DNA of 64,000 nt from Glaciecola flavus (GTDB lineage: Bacteria; Pseudomonadota; Gammaproteobacteria; Enterobacterales; Alteromonadaceae): NCBI RefSeq assembly GCF_042646125.1, contig NZ_JBHRSW010000047.1, forward strand, positions 1-64,000. Direction: 5' to 3'. The notes beneath the pieces were generated by a model. It saw only the letters and a list, made by a program, of their open reading frames with translations. It had not been told where the DNA came from and did no database searches. The position numbers and the translations under genes were made by a program. This document shows, one piece after another, positions 17,548 to 25,517 of this stretch. The stretch's first letter is position 1. Every line of letters starts with the position of its first letter.

Positions 17548-17707
17548 CAGCCGCCTTATATTTATATTACTGGCAGAATCTAAAGTTAAGCCTAAGTTTA
17601 GTCGGACGGCAAGCACAATTGTGGTATAAATAAACACGAGAGCATATACATTCTTATTCACATAAGCTCTTGCCTCACCGAAACACCTTAACGATAGAGA
17701 TTTCAAA

Positions 17708-19387
17708 TTGAATTTTATAAATAAAAAATCATTAAAAATTGCGGTGGTCAGCAGTGTGCTGAGTACACTGCTTGCTTGCAGCGCGACTGACAATCAGCCC
17801 GACAGCACAATACACAGCCCATCACTTGTACCGAGTATTGCAAATATCAAAGGTCATATGAGCTTTTTAGCCGACGACTTGTTGGAAGGGCGAGATACAG
17901 GTTCAAACGGTCATGAGCTGGCTTCATTGTATATCGCCACCGAATTTAAAAAGTATGGTTTACAAGCCGGTGGAAAAGAGCAGAGCTATTTTCAGCGGAT
18001 TAAGTTTCGCAAAAGTTTGCTCGTTCAAGAATCACCGAGTTTATCTTTTGTTGGAGAAAATGGCTTTTCTTTGGACTACCCTAAAGACTTTTTAGTGGGG
18101 CCAAATTCTGTGTATACAGATGCGGCGGTAAGCGCGCCACTCGTGTTTGTTGGCTATGGTATTGTGTCTGAAGAACTTAATCACGATGACTACAAAGATA
18201 TAGATGTGGAAGGAAAGGTCGTTGTGATGTTGAGTGGTAAGCCTGCTTCTTTCCCCTCTGAAGAAGGCGCGCATATCGCGTCTACTACACAAAAACGTAA
18301 ATATGCGGTTGCAAGAGGAGCGGTGGGTATTATTTCCTTGCAAACACCGTCAAACGAAGAAGTGCGTCCTTATCAACGCTCACTATCTTATATTCACGTG
18401 CCCAGTATGCGCTGGCTTGGCGAAGATGGCGTGCCCGGAAACGTGTGGCCAGAACTCAAAGCGGGGGCGTATTTGAACTTGGCATCGGGCAAGCGCTTAT
18501 TTAAAGATGCGCCTAGAAGCTTAGAAGATATTTTTGCCGAGTTAGAGGAAGATAAATCGCCTAAGGGCTTTGATTTACCTCTGTCTGTAGATTTATCTTA
18601 CCAGTCTACGCACGATGACTTAAGTAGCCCAAATGTGGCAGGTATTCTTGAAGGCAGTGATCCGATTTTAAAAGACGAATTTATCGTATTTACCGCACAC
18701 TCAGATCATATTGGTATCGCCAAATCAGTAAAAAAAGACCGCATTAATAATGGTGCTATGGATAATGCAGGTGGGGTATCGGTAATGCTAGAAACCGCAC
18801 GCTTGTTTGCCAATTTACCAGAAAGGCCTAAGCGTTCGATCTTGTTCCTCGCTGTCACCGGAGAGGAAAAAGGCTTGCTAGGCGCGGACTACTTTGCACA
18901 AAACCCAACGATAAACGGAGAGATGGTCGCCAACGTAAATTTGGATATGCCGTTGTTAACTTACGAATTCGCTGATGTGATTGCCTTCGGCGCGTCGCAC
19001 AGCACCATGGGTGAGTCGGTAAACAATGCAACGCAAAATGCTGGAATCAAATTGACCCCAGATCCCTGGCCGAAGCTTAATTTATTTACGCGCTCTGATC
19101 ACTACTCTTTTGTTAAACAAGGTGTACCGGCGATCTTTTTAGTCACAGGTATTGAGTCCAAAACGCCCGATATTGATGGTAGCCAAGTACTCAATAACTT
19201 CCTTGCGACAAATTATCACAAGCCCTCTGATGATATGAGTCAAGCTTTTGTGTGGAAAGCAGCGGATACATTTACACGCGTCAACTTCGAAATAGGCTTA
19301 GAGCTAGCCAACCAAGATGCAAAACCCGCTTGGTATCGCGATAGCTTCTTTGGTAAAACCTTTGGTAAGCATCTGACGGATCGTTAA
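17708..19387 (+). CDS. M28 family zinc aminopeptidase, lipoprotein
   Basis: 559 residues. A lipobox LSTLLAC (Cys24) predicts attachment to a membrane facing the periplasm. A PA-like insert lies at ~130-215. The M28 metal ligands are visible: FTAHSDHIG (His), MDNAGGVSVMLE (bridging Asp), TGEEKGLLGADYF (catalytic Glu plus ligand), VNLDMP (Asp) and SDHYSFVKQGVPAIFL (His). The start is TTG at 17708, since no ATG precedes the signal peptide; the ribosome-binding site is weak. Likely role: periplasmic release of amino acids from peptides. The divergent TetR gene may control it. Confidence 0.9.
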   Translation: MNFINKKSLKIAVVSSVLSTLLACSATDNQPDSTIHSPSLVPSIANIKGHMSFLADDLLEGRDTGSNGHELASLYIATEFKKYGLQAGGKEQSYFQRIKFRKSLLVQESPSLSFVGENGFSLDYPKDFLVGPNSVYTDAAVSAPLVFVGYGIVSEELNHDDYKDIDVEGKVVVMLSGKPASFPSEEGAHIASTTQKRKYAVARGAVGIISLQTPSNEEVRPYQRSLSYIHVPSMRWLGEDGVPGNVWPELKAGAYLNLASGKRLFKDAPRSLEDIFAELEEDKSPKGFDLPLSVDLSYQSTHDDLSSPNVAGILEGSDPILKDEFIVFTAHSDHIGIAKSVKKDRINNGAMDNAGGVSVMLETARLFANLPERPKRSILFLAVTGEEKGLLGADYFAQNPTINGEMVANVNLDMPLLTYEFADVIAFGASHSTMGESVNNATQNAGIKLTPDPWPKLNLFTRSDHYSFVKQGVPAIFLVTGIESKTPDIDGSQVLNNFLATNYHKPSDDMSQAFVWKAADTFTRVNFEIGLELANQDAKPAWYRDSFFGKTFGKHLTDR

Positions 19388-19395
19388 AAGAGATG

Positions 19396-19421
19396 GCCAC
19401 TTTATTTGTAGATAAGGTGGC
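19396..19421. terminator. Hairpin between M28 peptidase and slmA (convergent)
   Basis: GCCACTTTAT, 6-nt loop, ATAAGGTGGC: a 10-bp stem with one G-T pair, 9 bases after the peptidase stop and 10 bases before the slmA stop. A T-run is poor on the plus strand, so efficiency is uncertain; it may serve both directions. Confidence 0.55.
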
Positions 19422-19430
19422 GTGTGTTTC

Positions 19431-20018
19431 TTAAAAGAAGTTGTTTTTGATGGCGGACCAATGTTCGCCAAATTGGTATGTGGGTTTGCGATCAAATTTA
19501 CTGCGGATAAACTGATTAATTCGACCGTCCACAAAGCAGACGAGTATGTTTGCCAACACACTTTCGTCTATAACAGATGCTTTGCCTTCTCTCAGTTTTT
19601 TCTCGCGCAAAATTTGTTTGAGTTGCACTTCTATGCGATCAAACAACTGGGCAATGCGCTCGCGCAAGCGTTCTTGCTCACCGGTCAATGCATCGCCATT
19701 GAGAATACGAGTAATGCCTGGGTTTTTTTCCGCAAAACCCAAGAGGAGGTGCAGAATTAACTGACAGCGGTTGGCTGCATCTTTTTCTTCGGCCACAATT
19801 TTATTAATTCTTGAAAAAAGCGTTTCTTCGATGAATTCGATGAGGCCTTCAAACATACGCGCCTTTGAAGGAAAGTGCCGATAAAGGGCGGCTTCTGATA
19901 CACCTACGTTTTCCGCTAATTTTGCGGTGGTAATGCGTTGCCCATTGTTTGTTTCTAACATACCTGCAAGGGCTTGGAGTATTTGAGCCTTTCTGTTGGG
20001 TTTTTTGGTTGCAGGCAT
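19431..20018 (-). CDS. slmA: Nucleoid occlusion factor SlmA
   Basis: 195 residues of TetR fold that match SlmA over the full length: the N-terminal KPNRKAQILQALAGMLE, the helix-turn-helix ITTAKLAENVGVSEAALYRH, FPSKARMFEGLIEFIEETLF, and C-terminal RINQFIRSKFDRKPT. SlmA binds specific DNA sites scattered over the chromosome and disrupts FtsZ assembly there, preventing division over the nucleoid. It lies 7 bp after coaBC in the same direction; in E. coli dut is located between these two, and here it is absent. Confidence 0.95.
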   Translation of the reverse strand: MPATKKPNRKAQILQALAGMLETNNGQRITTAKLAENVGVSEAALYRHFPSKARMFEGLIEFIEETLFSRINKIVAEEKDAANRCQLILHLLLGFAEKNPGITRILNGDALTGEQERLRERIAQLFDRIEVQLKQILREKKLREGKASVIDESVLANILVCFVDGRINQFIRSKFDRKPTYQFGEHWSAIKNNFF

Positions 20019-20025
20019 AGTGTAT

Positions 20026-21282
20026 TTATCTCGACTTCTGTGTTGCTTTGTATTCTTGTTCTACTAGTTTTAATAGACTGAGTGCAAGTGAGTCTTTACT
20101 AGCTTGAACAAGATCGAATTTTGTATTGGGCGTAATGACTATAAGCGCATTTTTATCAGAGTTAAAGCCTAATCCTGGTTTTGATACATCATTTGCAGCA
20201 ATCATGTTCAGTTTTTTTCTTTCTAACTTACTTTTTGCATACTGCACAACATCCTGTGTTTCTGCTGCGAAACCGACGGTAAACGGCGCATTTTCAAGTG
20301 CTGCGACAGACTTTAAGATATCTGGATTTTGTGTGAAGGAAAGTGTCAGACCTTGATCCTTGTTTTTCTTCATTTTTTGATCACTTGCGTTGTCTACGCG
20401 ATAGTCGGCTACAGCCGCGCAAGCAATAAAAATATCCTGTGAAGCGATATCACCCATCACAGCATCATACATCTCTTGTGCGCTTACAACAGATTCTACC
20501 TCTACCTGCTCGGGAGGAGGGATATTAACGGGACCACTCACCAAGGTTACCTTAGCGCCAAGTTGCGATGCGGCGTATGCTATTGCATAGCCCATCTTCC
20601 CTGAACTGTGGTTGCTGATGTATCGAACGGGATCAATGGCTTCTCGTGTCGGGCCTGCGGTAATCATAATGTTCATACCAGAGAAGAACTTGTTGGCGTT
20701 TTCTTCACCCATTATAGTTTGAGTATCTGCCATATTAATTGAGGCAAAACTGTCCAATGCGGCGACAATTTCCTCTGGCTCAAGCATTCTGCCGTAACCT
20801 ACATCCCCACACGCTTGTTCCCCTGCAGCAGGGCCAAGCATTACCGCGCCGCGATCGGTGAGTGTCGCAATGTTATCGACGGTTGCTTTTGCTGCCCACA
20901 TTTGTTGATTCATGGCAGGTGCAACCAACAACGGTGCTGTGGTTGCTAGCGCAAGTGTAGTGAGTAAATCATCTGCAATACCATGTGTTAATTTTGCAAT
21001 GGTATTGGCGGTGGCAGGTGCAACAAGAAAAATATCCGCCCAACGTGCTAGCTCTATGTGCCCCATACCTAACTCTGCGTCTTCATCAAGCAAGTGAGTG
21101 CTCACTTTTTCACCAGAGACAGCTTGTAAAGCCAAAGTACTCACAAAATGTGAGGCGGATTCGGTCAGCATTACGCGTACATTAGCGCCTTGTGCTTTTA
21201 TTTTGCGAACCAAATCTGGCGTTTTATAAGCGGCAATTCCGCCACTAATACCTAATAAAACGTTCTTTTGTTCAAGTTGCAT
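20026..21282 (-). CDS. coaBC: Bifunctional phosphopantothenoylcysteine decarboxylase / phosphopantothenate-cysteine ligase
   Basis: 418 residues. The N-terminal CoaC flavoprotein half starts VLLGISGGIAAYKTPDLVRK and contains APAMNQQMW and the PAAGEQACGDVGYGRM loop with the catalytic Cys. The C-terminal CoaB half begins around 200 (GMNIMITAGPTREAIDPVRY, ISNHSSGKMGYAIA), with KMKK and the NMIAANDVS block. The enzyme converts 4'-phosphopantothenate to 4'-phosphopantetheine using CTP and cysteine, in coenzyme A synthesis. It is divergent from radC, as in E. coli. CoaD, a later enzyme of the same pathway, is 3.6 kb away (24908). Confidence 0.96.
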   Translation of the reverse strand: MQLEQKNVLLGISGGIAAYKTPDLVRKIKAQGANVRVMLTESASHFVSTLALQAVSGEKVSTHLLDEDAELGMGHIELARWADIFLVAPATANTIAKLTHGIADDLLTTLALATTAPLLVAPAMNQQMWAAKATVDNIATLTDRGAVMLGPAAGEQACGDVGYGRMLEPEEIVAALDSFASINMADTQTIMGEENANKFFSGMNIMITAGPTREAIDPVRYISNHSSGKMGYAIAYAASQLGAKVTLVSGPVNIPPPEQVEVESVVSAQEMYDAVMGDIASQDIFIACAAVADYRVDNASDQKMKKNKDQGLTLSFTQNPDILKSVAALENAPFTVGFAAETQDVVQYAKSKLERKKLNMIAANDVSKPGLGFNSDKNALIVITPNTKFDLVQASKDSLALSLLKLVEQEYKATQKSR

Positions 21283-21360
21283 ATTGTTCTTTTAGGGTAG
21301 ACACTACCGCTCTATTTAACAGTGGGCATAATTAAACCATTGTTTACCAAGGATGGAAAC

Positions 21361-22035
21361 ATGAAAATTACACATTGGCCTATCCAAGAAAGGCCGCGCG
21401 AAAAATTGTTGCACCATGGTGCTGATAAACTGAGTGACGCCGAGCTATTGGCGATATTTATCAATACAGGCACTAAAGATATGGATGCGGTGTCGCTGGC
21501 AAGGCAAGCGCTTGAGGACTTTGGCTCACTAAGAAACATTATGACAGCTTCAAAAAAGCGTTTGCTAGCGACTAAAGGTGTGGGTCTAGCGCGTTACGTA
21601 TTGTTGCAGGCTAGCCTTGAGCTTCATCGTAGAAGTATGACCGAAATGATGATTAGGGAACAAAGCTTCACAAAGGCTGAACAGGCTTCACAATACCTTA
21701 TCTCTCAACTTAGGGATAAGTCTCGAGAAGTTTTCGTGGTGCTCATGCTTGATAGTCAGCATCAATTAATTGCATACCGAGAGATGTTTTCAGGCACGAT
21801 TGACAGTGCCGCCGTGTACCCACGCGAAATAGTTAAACAAGCCCTTGAGGACAATGCGGCGGCCGTCATTCTCGCTCATAACCACCCCAGCGGACACACG
21901 GAGCCTAGTCAAGCAGATAAATACATCACGGAAAAAATTGTGCAAGCCTTGGCCTTGGTTGATATTATTGTGCTTGATCATTTTGTCGTGGGTGATAGTC
22001 AAGCGACATCATTTGCTCAGCGGGGTCTGTTGTAA
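21361..22035 (+). CDS. radC: RadC family JAB-domain protein
   Basis: From the Met at 21361 (MKITHWPIQERPREKLLHHG) it has 224 residues; a GGA ribosome-binding motif precedes it, whereas the longer upstream frame (from 21322) has none. The N-terminal helix-hairpin-helix region (LSDAELLAIFINTG, GVGLARYVLLQASLEL) is followed by the JAB/MPN metalloprotease-like domain with the HNHPSGHTEPSQAD motif. The historic role in DNA repair is doubtful and the true activity is unknown. Position between coaBC and rpmB is conserved in Gammaproteobacteria. Confidence 0.93.
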   Translation: MKITHWPIQERPREKLLHHGADKLSDAELLAIFINTGTKDMDAVSLARQALEDFGSLRNIMTASKKRLLATKGVGLARYVLLQASLELHRRSMTEMMIREQSFTKAEQASQYLISQLRDKSREVFVVLMLDSQHQLIAYREMFSGTIDSAAVYPREIVKQALEDNAAAVILAHNHPSGHTEPSQADKYITEKIVQALALVDIIVLDHFVVGDSQATSFAQRGLL

Positions 22036-22114
22036 TTTTTATTGGTAATTGCGTTTCTTGTGGTCGCATTTAGGCTCACTTTGGCCAATTTAAGCAAACT
22101 AATTCAAATTTAGA

Positions 22115-22143
22115 TTGTATTTTGGCCTAAGATGCTGTATAAA
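22115..22143 (+). promoter_or_regulatory. Probable sigma-70 promoter of rpmBG
   Basis: TTGTAT (22115-22120), 17-bp spacer, TATAAA (22138-22143), located ~84 bp before the rpmB start. Spacing is ideal and the -10 is near consensus. It falls in the radC-rpmB gap, so rpmB-rpmG have their own start. Confidence 0.6.
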
Positions 22144-22171
22144 ATGCGCCCTCTTAATTAACCGCGTTTAA

Positions 22172-22208
22172 CGGCAAAGTATGTTTGCCGAACTTAAACG
22201 GCAAACTA
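22172..22208 (+). promoter_or_regulatory. rpmB leader with repeated CGGCAAA motif
   Basis: CGGCAAA (22172-22178), loop GTATG, TTTGCCG (22184-22190) form a 7-bp hairpin in the rpmB leader. A third copy, CGGCAAACT, starts at 22199 and could pair with the same TTTGCCG in an alternative fold. Such mutually exclusive pairings in ribosomal-protein leaders can serve autoregulation; nothing here proves it. Confidence 0.4.
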
Positions 22209-22226
22209 GTTGTTATGGAGACAAAA

Positions 22227-22463
22227 ATGTCTAGAGTATGTGCAGTTACTGGAAAGCGTCCAGCTGTTGGTAACAACCGCTCGCACGCAAGAAACGCGAC
22301 TCGTCGTCGTTTTCTACCAAATTTACAGACCCATCGTTTTTGGGTTGAAAGCGAAAATCGCTTCGTTAAACTTCGTATATCTACTAAAGGTATGCGTATC
22401 ATCGATAAAAAGGGCATTGATTCAGTGTTATCTGACATGCGTGCTCGTGGTGAGAAAATCTAA
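22227..22463 (+). CDS. rpmB: 50S ribosomal protein bL28
   Basis: 78 residues beginning MSRVCAVTGKRPAVGNNRSH, with ARNATRRRFLPNL and HRFWVESENRFVKLRIS, the standard L28 sequence. The ATG at 22227 is preceded by GGAG; the frame open upstream to 22185 is leader RNA. L28 is a large-subunit protein near the exit site. It forms an operon with rpmG, 11 bp downstream. Confidence 0.97.
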   Translation: MSRVCAVTGKRPAVGNNRSHARNATRRRFLPNLQTHRFWVESENRFVKLRISTKGMRIIDKKGIDSVLSDMRARGEKI

Positions 22464-22474
22464 GGAATACTATC

Positions 22475-22630
22475 ATGCGTGATAAAATTAAATTAGTTTC
22501 GTCTGCTGGTACTGGTTTTTACTACACCACAGATAAGAACAAACGGAATATGCCGGGCAAAATGGAGATTAAAAAATATGATCCTAAAGTCCGTAAGCAC
22601 GTGATGTTTAAGGAAGCAAAAATCAAGTAA
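22475..22630 (+). CDS. rpmG: 50S ribosomal protein bL33
   Basis: 51 residues: MRDKIKLVSSAGTGFYYTTD, KNKRNMPGKMEIKKYDP, VRKHVMFKEAKIK. It matches L33 without the four zinc-binding cysteines (the C-minus form). TAAGGA before the ATG is the ribosome-binding site. It ends the rpmB-rpmG operon and is followed by a clear terminator. Too short for a default ORF cutoff. Confidence 0.97.
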   Translation: MRDKIKLVSSAGTGFYYTTDKNKRNMPGKMEIKKYDPKVRKHVMFKEAKIK

Positions 22631-22672
22631 GTTTTTGCTTGCACTCACATCGTGAGTGGCTTTGTCTCCAAT

Positions 22673-22699
22673 AAAAACCCAGCTTGTTGCTGGGTTTTT
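22673..22699 (+). terminator. rpmBG terminator
   Basis: AAAAACCCAGC, loop TTGTT, GCTGGGTTTTT with continuing T-run: a textbook rho-independent terminator 42 bp after rpmG. A second small hairpin (CACTCAC/GTGAGTG, ~22642-22658) lies between. Confidence 0.92.
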
Positions 22700-22767
22700 T
22701 AATGCCTTTAATCTGATGTAATGGTAGATTATCGAATTCGATATTTAGATATTGTGGATGGTTTGTG

Positions 22768-23238
22768 ATGCGTCGTCTGTCTCAAAAAGCTTGGAATAAC
22801 GTTTTAATATTCTCAATGCTAATATTGATTGCGGTGTTAAATTGGGACAAATTTTTTGGCGAGGGCGAATTAGCGGTGATGCCTGTATTGCCAGAGGGCG
22901 CAGTCGTTTTAAGTATTCAAATTGATCAAATTAGATTTGAGAGAGTTGGTACAGGGTGGCGGGTTGTAGCAAACGCAGCAGATTTAACGGACTCACTCAG
23001 TAGTGAGCATGTTGGAGAAATTGTAAGTGCTTGGGAAAATGCCTTAATGCGTCTCCCTTTCGAGCAGCTAAATGCTGAGGATTTTTATCCATCGGATCAT
23101 ATTGTCAGTGTATGGGTGGCAGGGCAGAAAAATGGCTTAGTATTTAGCATAAAAACGATTCAAGAATACACATACATTGTGCATGAATCTAAGTACTATG
23201 TTTTAGACTTTCCCACTGTCGCACAATTACTTCCCTAG
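22768..23238 (+). CDS. Hypothetical membrane-anchored protein upstream of mutM
   Basis: 156 residues from the ATG at 22768 (an in-frame GTG one codon earlier is equally possible). A single N-terminal membrane helix at ~12-30 (VLIFSMLILIAVLNW) is followed by ~125 residues of mixed alpha/beta that should be periplasmic. No catalytic motif is evident. Similar small proteins occur beside mutM in Alteromonadales, but I do not know a function. It could be co-transcribed with mutM, which begins 57 bp downstream. Confidence 0.65.
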   Translation: MRRLSQKAWNNVLIFSMLILIAVLNWDKFFGEGELAVMPVLPEGAVVLSIQIDQIRFERVGTGWRVVANAADLTDSLSSEHVGEIVSAWENALMRLPFEQLNAEDFYPSDHIVSVWVAGQKNGLVFSIKTIQEYTYIVHESKYYVLDFPTVAQLLP

Positions 23239-23295
23239 ATCCGAATACAATTTCGAACAAGCAATCATAACGCGAAGACTAACAGAACGGATAAA

Positions 23296-24108
23296 ATGCC
23301 AGAATTACCCGAAGTAGAAGTAACCAGACTTGGAATTTCGCCTCACATCGAGGGGCAAAAAATCGCTCAGATATTGGTTCATCAACCAAAGCTTAGATGG
23401 CCAGTACCAAGTGACATTCAGCGCGCTGAAGGCCTAGCAATCGAAAAGGTGTCCAGGCGCGCAAAATATTTGTTCTTACATACTTCTGCGGGCAACATTA
23501 TGCTGCATTTAGGTATGTCTGGAAAAATGCGAGTCGTCGATACCGTGCTACCTCGACAAAAACATGACCATATAGAGATATGCCTTAGTTCGGGTAAAAA
23601 ATTGGTATTGAATGACGCTAGACGGTTTGGCAGTTGTCTTTGGCAAGGAACAAATGAGCCTCCTTCACCTTTATTACAAAACCTTGGCCCAGAGCCTCTA
23701 ACAGAAGACTTTTCTGGTGAACGCCTATTTAGTTTATCAAGGTCGAAACAAAGTCCAGTAAAATCTTTTATCATGGACAATGCTGTCGTTGTTGGAGTCG
23801 GCAACATATATGCAAATGAATCCCTGTTTTTGTCGGGTATTGATCCAAGACGTGCAGCCGGTCGAATTAGTCGCAAACGTTATCAAGTGTTAGCAGAAAA
23901 TATTAAACAAGTTTTAGTAAAGGCAATTGAACAGGGAGGCACAACCTTAAAAGACTTTGCTCAAGCGGATGGGAAGCCAGGGTACTTTGCTCAGCATTTA
24001 AATGTTTACGGAAGAGCGGGGGAGCCTTGTGAAGTATGTGAAAGCACCATTAAATCTAAAACCATTGGTCAACGAAATACGTTTTTTTGTGCACATTGTC
24101 AAAGATAA
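23296..24108 (+). CDS. mutM: Formamidopyrimidine-DNA glycosylase
   Basis: 270 residues. The N-terminal MPELPEVEV supplies the catalytic Pro2 and Glu3. Conserved Lys in LHLGMSGKMRV, the helix-two-turn-helix VGVGNIYANESLFLSGI, and the C-terminal zinc finger C-x2-C-x16-C-x2-C (CEVCES...FFCAHCQR) are all present. The enzyme removes 8-oxoguanine and formamidopyrimidines from DNA and nicks the site by beta,delta-elimination. Gene order rpmG-mutM-...-coaD is the classic gammaproteobacterial one. Confidence 0.96.
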   Translation: MPELPEVEVTRLGISPHIEGQKIAQILVHQPKLRWPVPSDIQRAEGLAIEKVSRRAKYLFLHTSAGNIMLHLGMSGKMRVVDTVLPRQKHDHIEICLSSGKKLVLNDARRFGSCLWQGTNEPPSPLLQNLGPEPLTEDFSGERLFSLSRSKQSPVKSFIMDNAVVVGVGNIYANESLFLSGIDPRRAAGRISRKRYQVLAENIKQVLVKAIEQGGTTLKDFAQADGKPGYFAQHLNVYGRAGEPCEVCESTIKSKTIGQRNTFFCAHCQR

Positions 24109-24139
24109 GCGTTAGAAAAGAAGAAAATAGACTGTCTGT

Positions 24140-24880
24140 ATGAATCAAGAATTACAAATATTTCTAATCAATTTAGATGCTTCTGAAGCTCGTTTACAGT
24201 CATCTAGCAATCAACTTGCGTCGATGGGTTTAGGCTTTGAGAGAATTTCTGCGGTAAATGGCGGCGCTTTGTCTGAAGCCGAACTCAATGAGTATTACTC
24301 ATGCGAAAAAAACTTAAGAGAATACTACAAGCCTTTGACACCCGGAGAAATCGGTTGCTACTTGAGTCATCGGAAAGCTTGGCAGAGTATCGTTGACAGA
24401 CGTCTTCCCTATGCATTGATTCTTGAGGATGATTTTAACATCCAGACTGATTTAAGCGTGGTCGACCATTTTCTGAGTCTAGACTGTTCGTTTGACTATA
24501 TTAAGTTGTCAAACTACCAAAATAGAGAGAGGAAGGTAAAAATTGTTAAGTCTATTGGTAAGGGTTGTGTGGTAAGATTTAGCAAGATTCCAGCAGGGAC
24601 TTGTGCTCAAATTGTCAGTTACGAAGGCGCAAAAAAGTTACTGGAAAGCTCACAGAGTTTCGGTCGTCCAGTAGATGTAGATATTCAATATTGGTGGGAA
24701 CGGAATATAGAAGTTATTGGGCTAGTGCCTTTTCCCTTTTCGCCAAAAACCGATATTGCAAGCGATATTACGCAAGTACAAAATCGAAAACATGTGAAAA
24801 AAAGGCGTTTCAGACGGTTGTTACATCAGTTCACCTTCAAGTATAAAAACTACCTAAAAAGCAGAGCGTACTCTCGATGA
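24140..24880 (+). CDS. Glycosyltransferase family 25 (LPS biosynthesis)
   Basis: 246 residues. GT25 hallmarks: IFLINLDASEARLQSSSNQL at the N-terminus, LTPGEIGCYLSHRKAWQSIV, the LILEDDF metal-binding block, and AGTCAQIVSYEGAKKLL. These enzymes add galactose or related sugars to lipooligosaccharide. The C-terminus is strongly basic (KKRRFRRLLHQFTFKYKNYL), probably for membrane association. It follows mutM by 31 bp and could be co-transcribed. A second GT25 lies at 26971, so the region makes a surface saccharide. Confidence 0.85.
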   Translation: MNQELQIFLINLDASEARLQSSSNQLASMGLGFERISAVNGGALSEAELNEYYSCEKNLREYYKPLTPGEIGCYLSHRKAWQSIVDRRLPYALILEDDFNIQTDLSVVDHFLSLDCSFDYIKLSNYQNRERKVKIVKSIGKGCVVRFSKIPAGTCAQIVSYEGAKKLLESSQSFGRPVDVDIQYWWERNIEVIGLVPFPFSPKTDIASDITQVQNRKHVKKRRFRRLLHQFTFKYKNYLKSRAYSR

Positions 24881-24907
24881 ATAATGATCATCCCAAGTTC
24901 AGGGCAA

Positions 24908-25399
24908 TTACTTAGATTTTGGTAACTTATTGAGTAAAGCCTTCATCACAACAGGGGCGCAAAATTCATCCACGCGGCCTCGGTGTAAGGCTACTTCTTT
25001 GACTAGAGTGGAAGAGATAAATGAATTTTCTTCTGAAGGCGTTAAAAATACACTTTCCAAATCAGGATTTAGACGGCGATTCATGTTAGCCAACTGAAAT
25101 TCATATTCAAAATCCGATACGGCGCGTAAGCCCCTTATTAACACATTCGCTTGTTCTTGTTTGGCTAAGTCTGCCAATAAACCCGTGAAGCCTTTTACGG
25201 TGACATTGGGCAAATGACTCACTACGCTTGTGACTAATTCTACGCGCTCTTCCAATGAAAACAGTGGCTTTTTATTGGGGTTGTACGCAACTGCCACCAA
25301 AACATCGGCAAACATTTTTGAAGCCCGTTCGATTAAGTCGGCATGACCATTTGTAATAGGATCGAACGTACCGGGGTAAATTGCTTTGTTCTGTGCCAT
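24908..25399 (-). CDS. coaD: Phosphopantetheine adenylyltransferase
   Basis: 163 residues; AIYPGTFDPITNGHADLIER carries the nucleotidyltransferase HxGH-type motif (TNGH), followed by RGLRAVSDFEYEFQLANMNR and the ISSTLVKE motif. It adenylates 4'-phosphopantetheine to dephospho-CoA, the penultimate step of CoA synthesis. It is encoded opposite to the flanking glycosyltransferase and wzi-like genes. The usual partner waaA is not adjacent. Confidence 0.97.
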   Translation of the reverse strand: MAQNKAIYPGTFDPITNGHADLIERASKMFADVLVAVAYNPNKKPLFSLEERVELVTSVVSHLPNVTVKGFTGLLADLAKQEQANVLIRGLRAVSDFEYEFQLANMNRRLNPDLESVFLTPSEENSFISSTLVKEVALHRGRVDEFCAPVVMKALLNKLPKSK

Positions 25400-25517
25400 T
25401 GCGCTTTCCTGTTTGCTTGTCTAGATATTTGGCAATGATCCACATAAAAACACTGCTGAAAACAATGTTTTGATATATGATCGCGCATGTTATACATGAT
25501 TTTTATGAAAGGATGCA

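Noticed and set aside
17548..17793. N-terminal extension of the TetR gene (82 codons)
   Set aside because: It overlaps the divergent M28 gene start and its hydrophobic content is an antisense artefact; the helix-turn-helix region begins after the Met at 17547.
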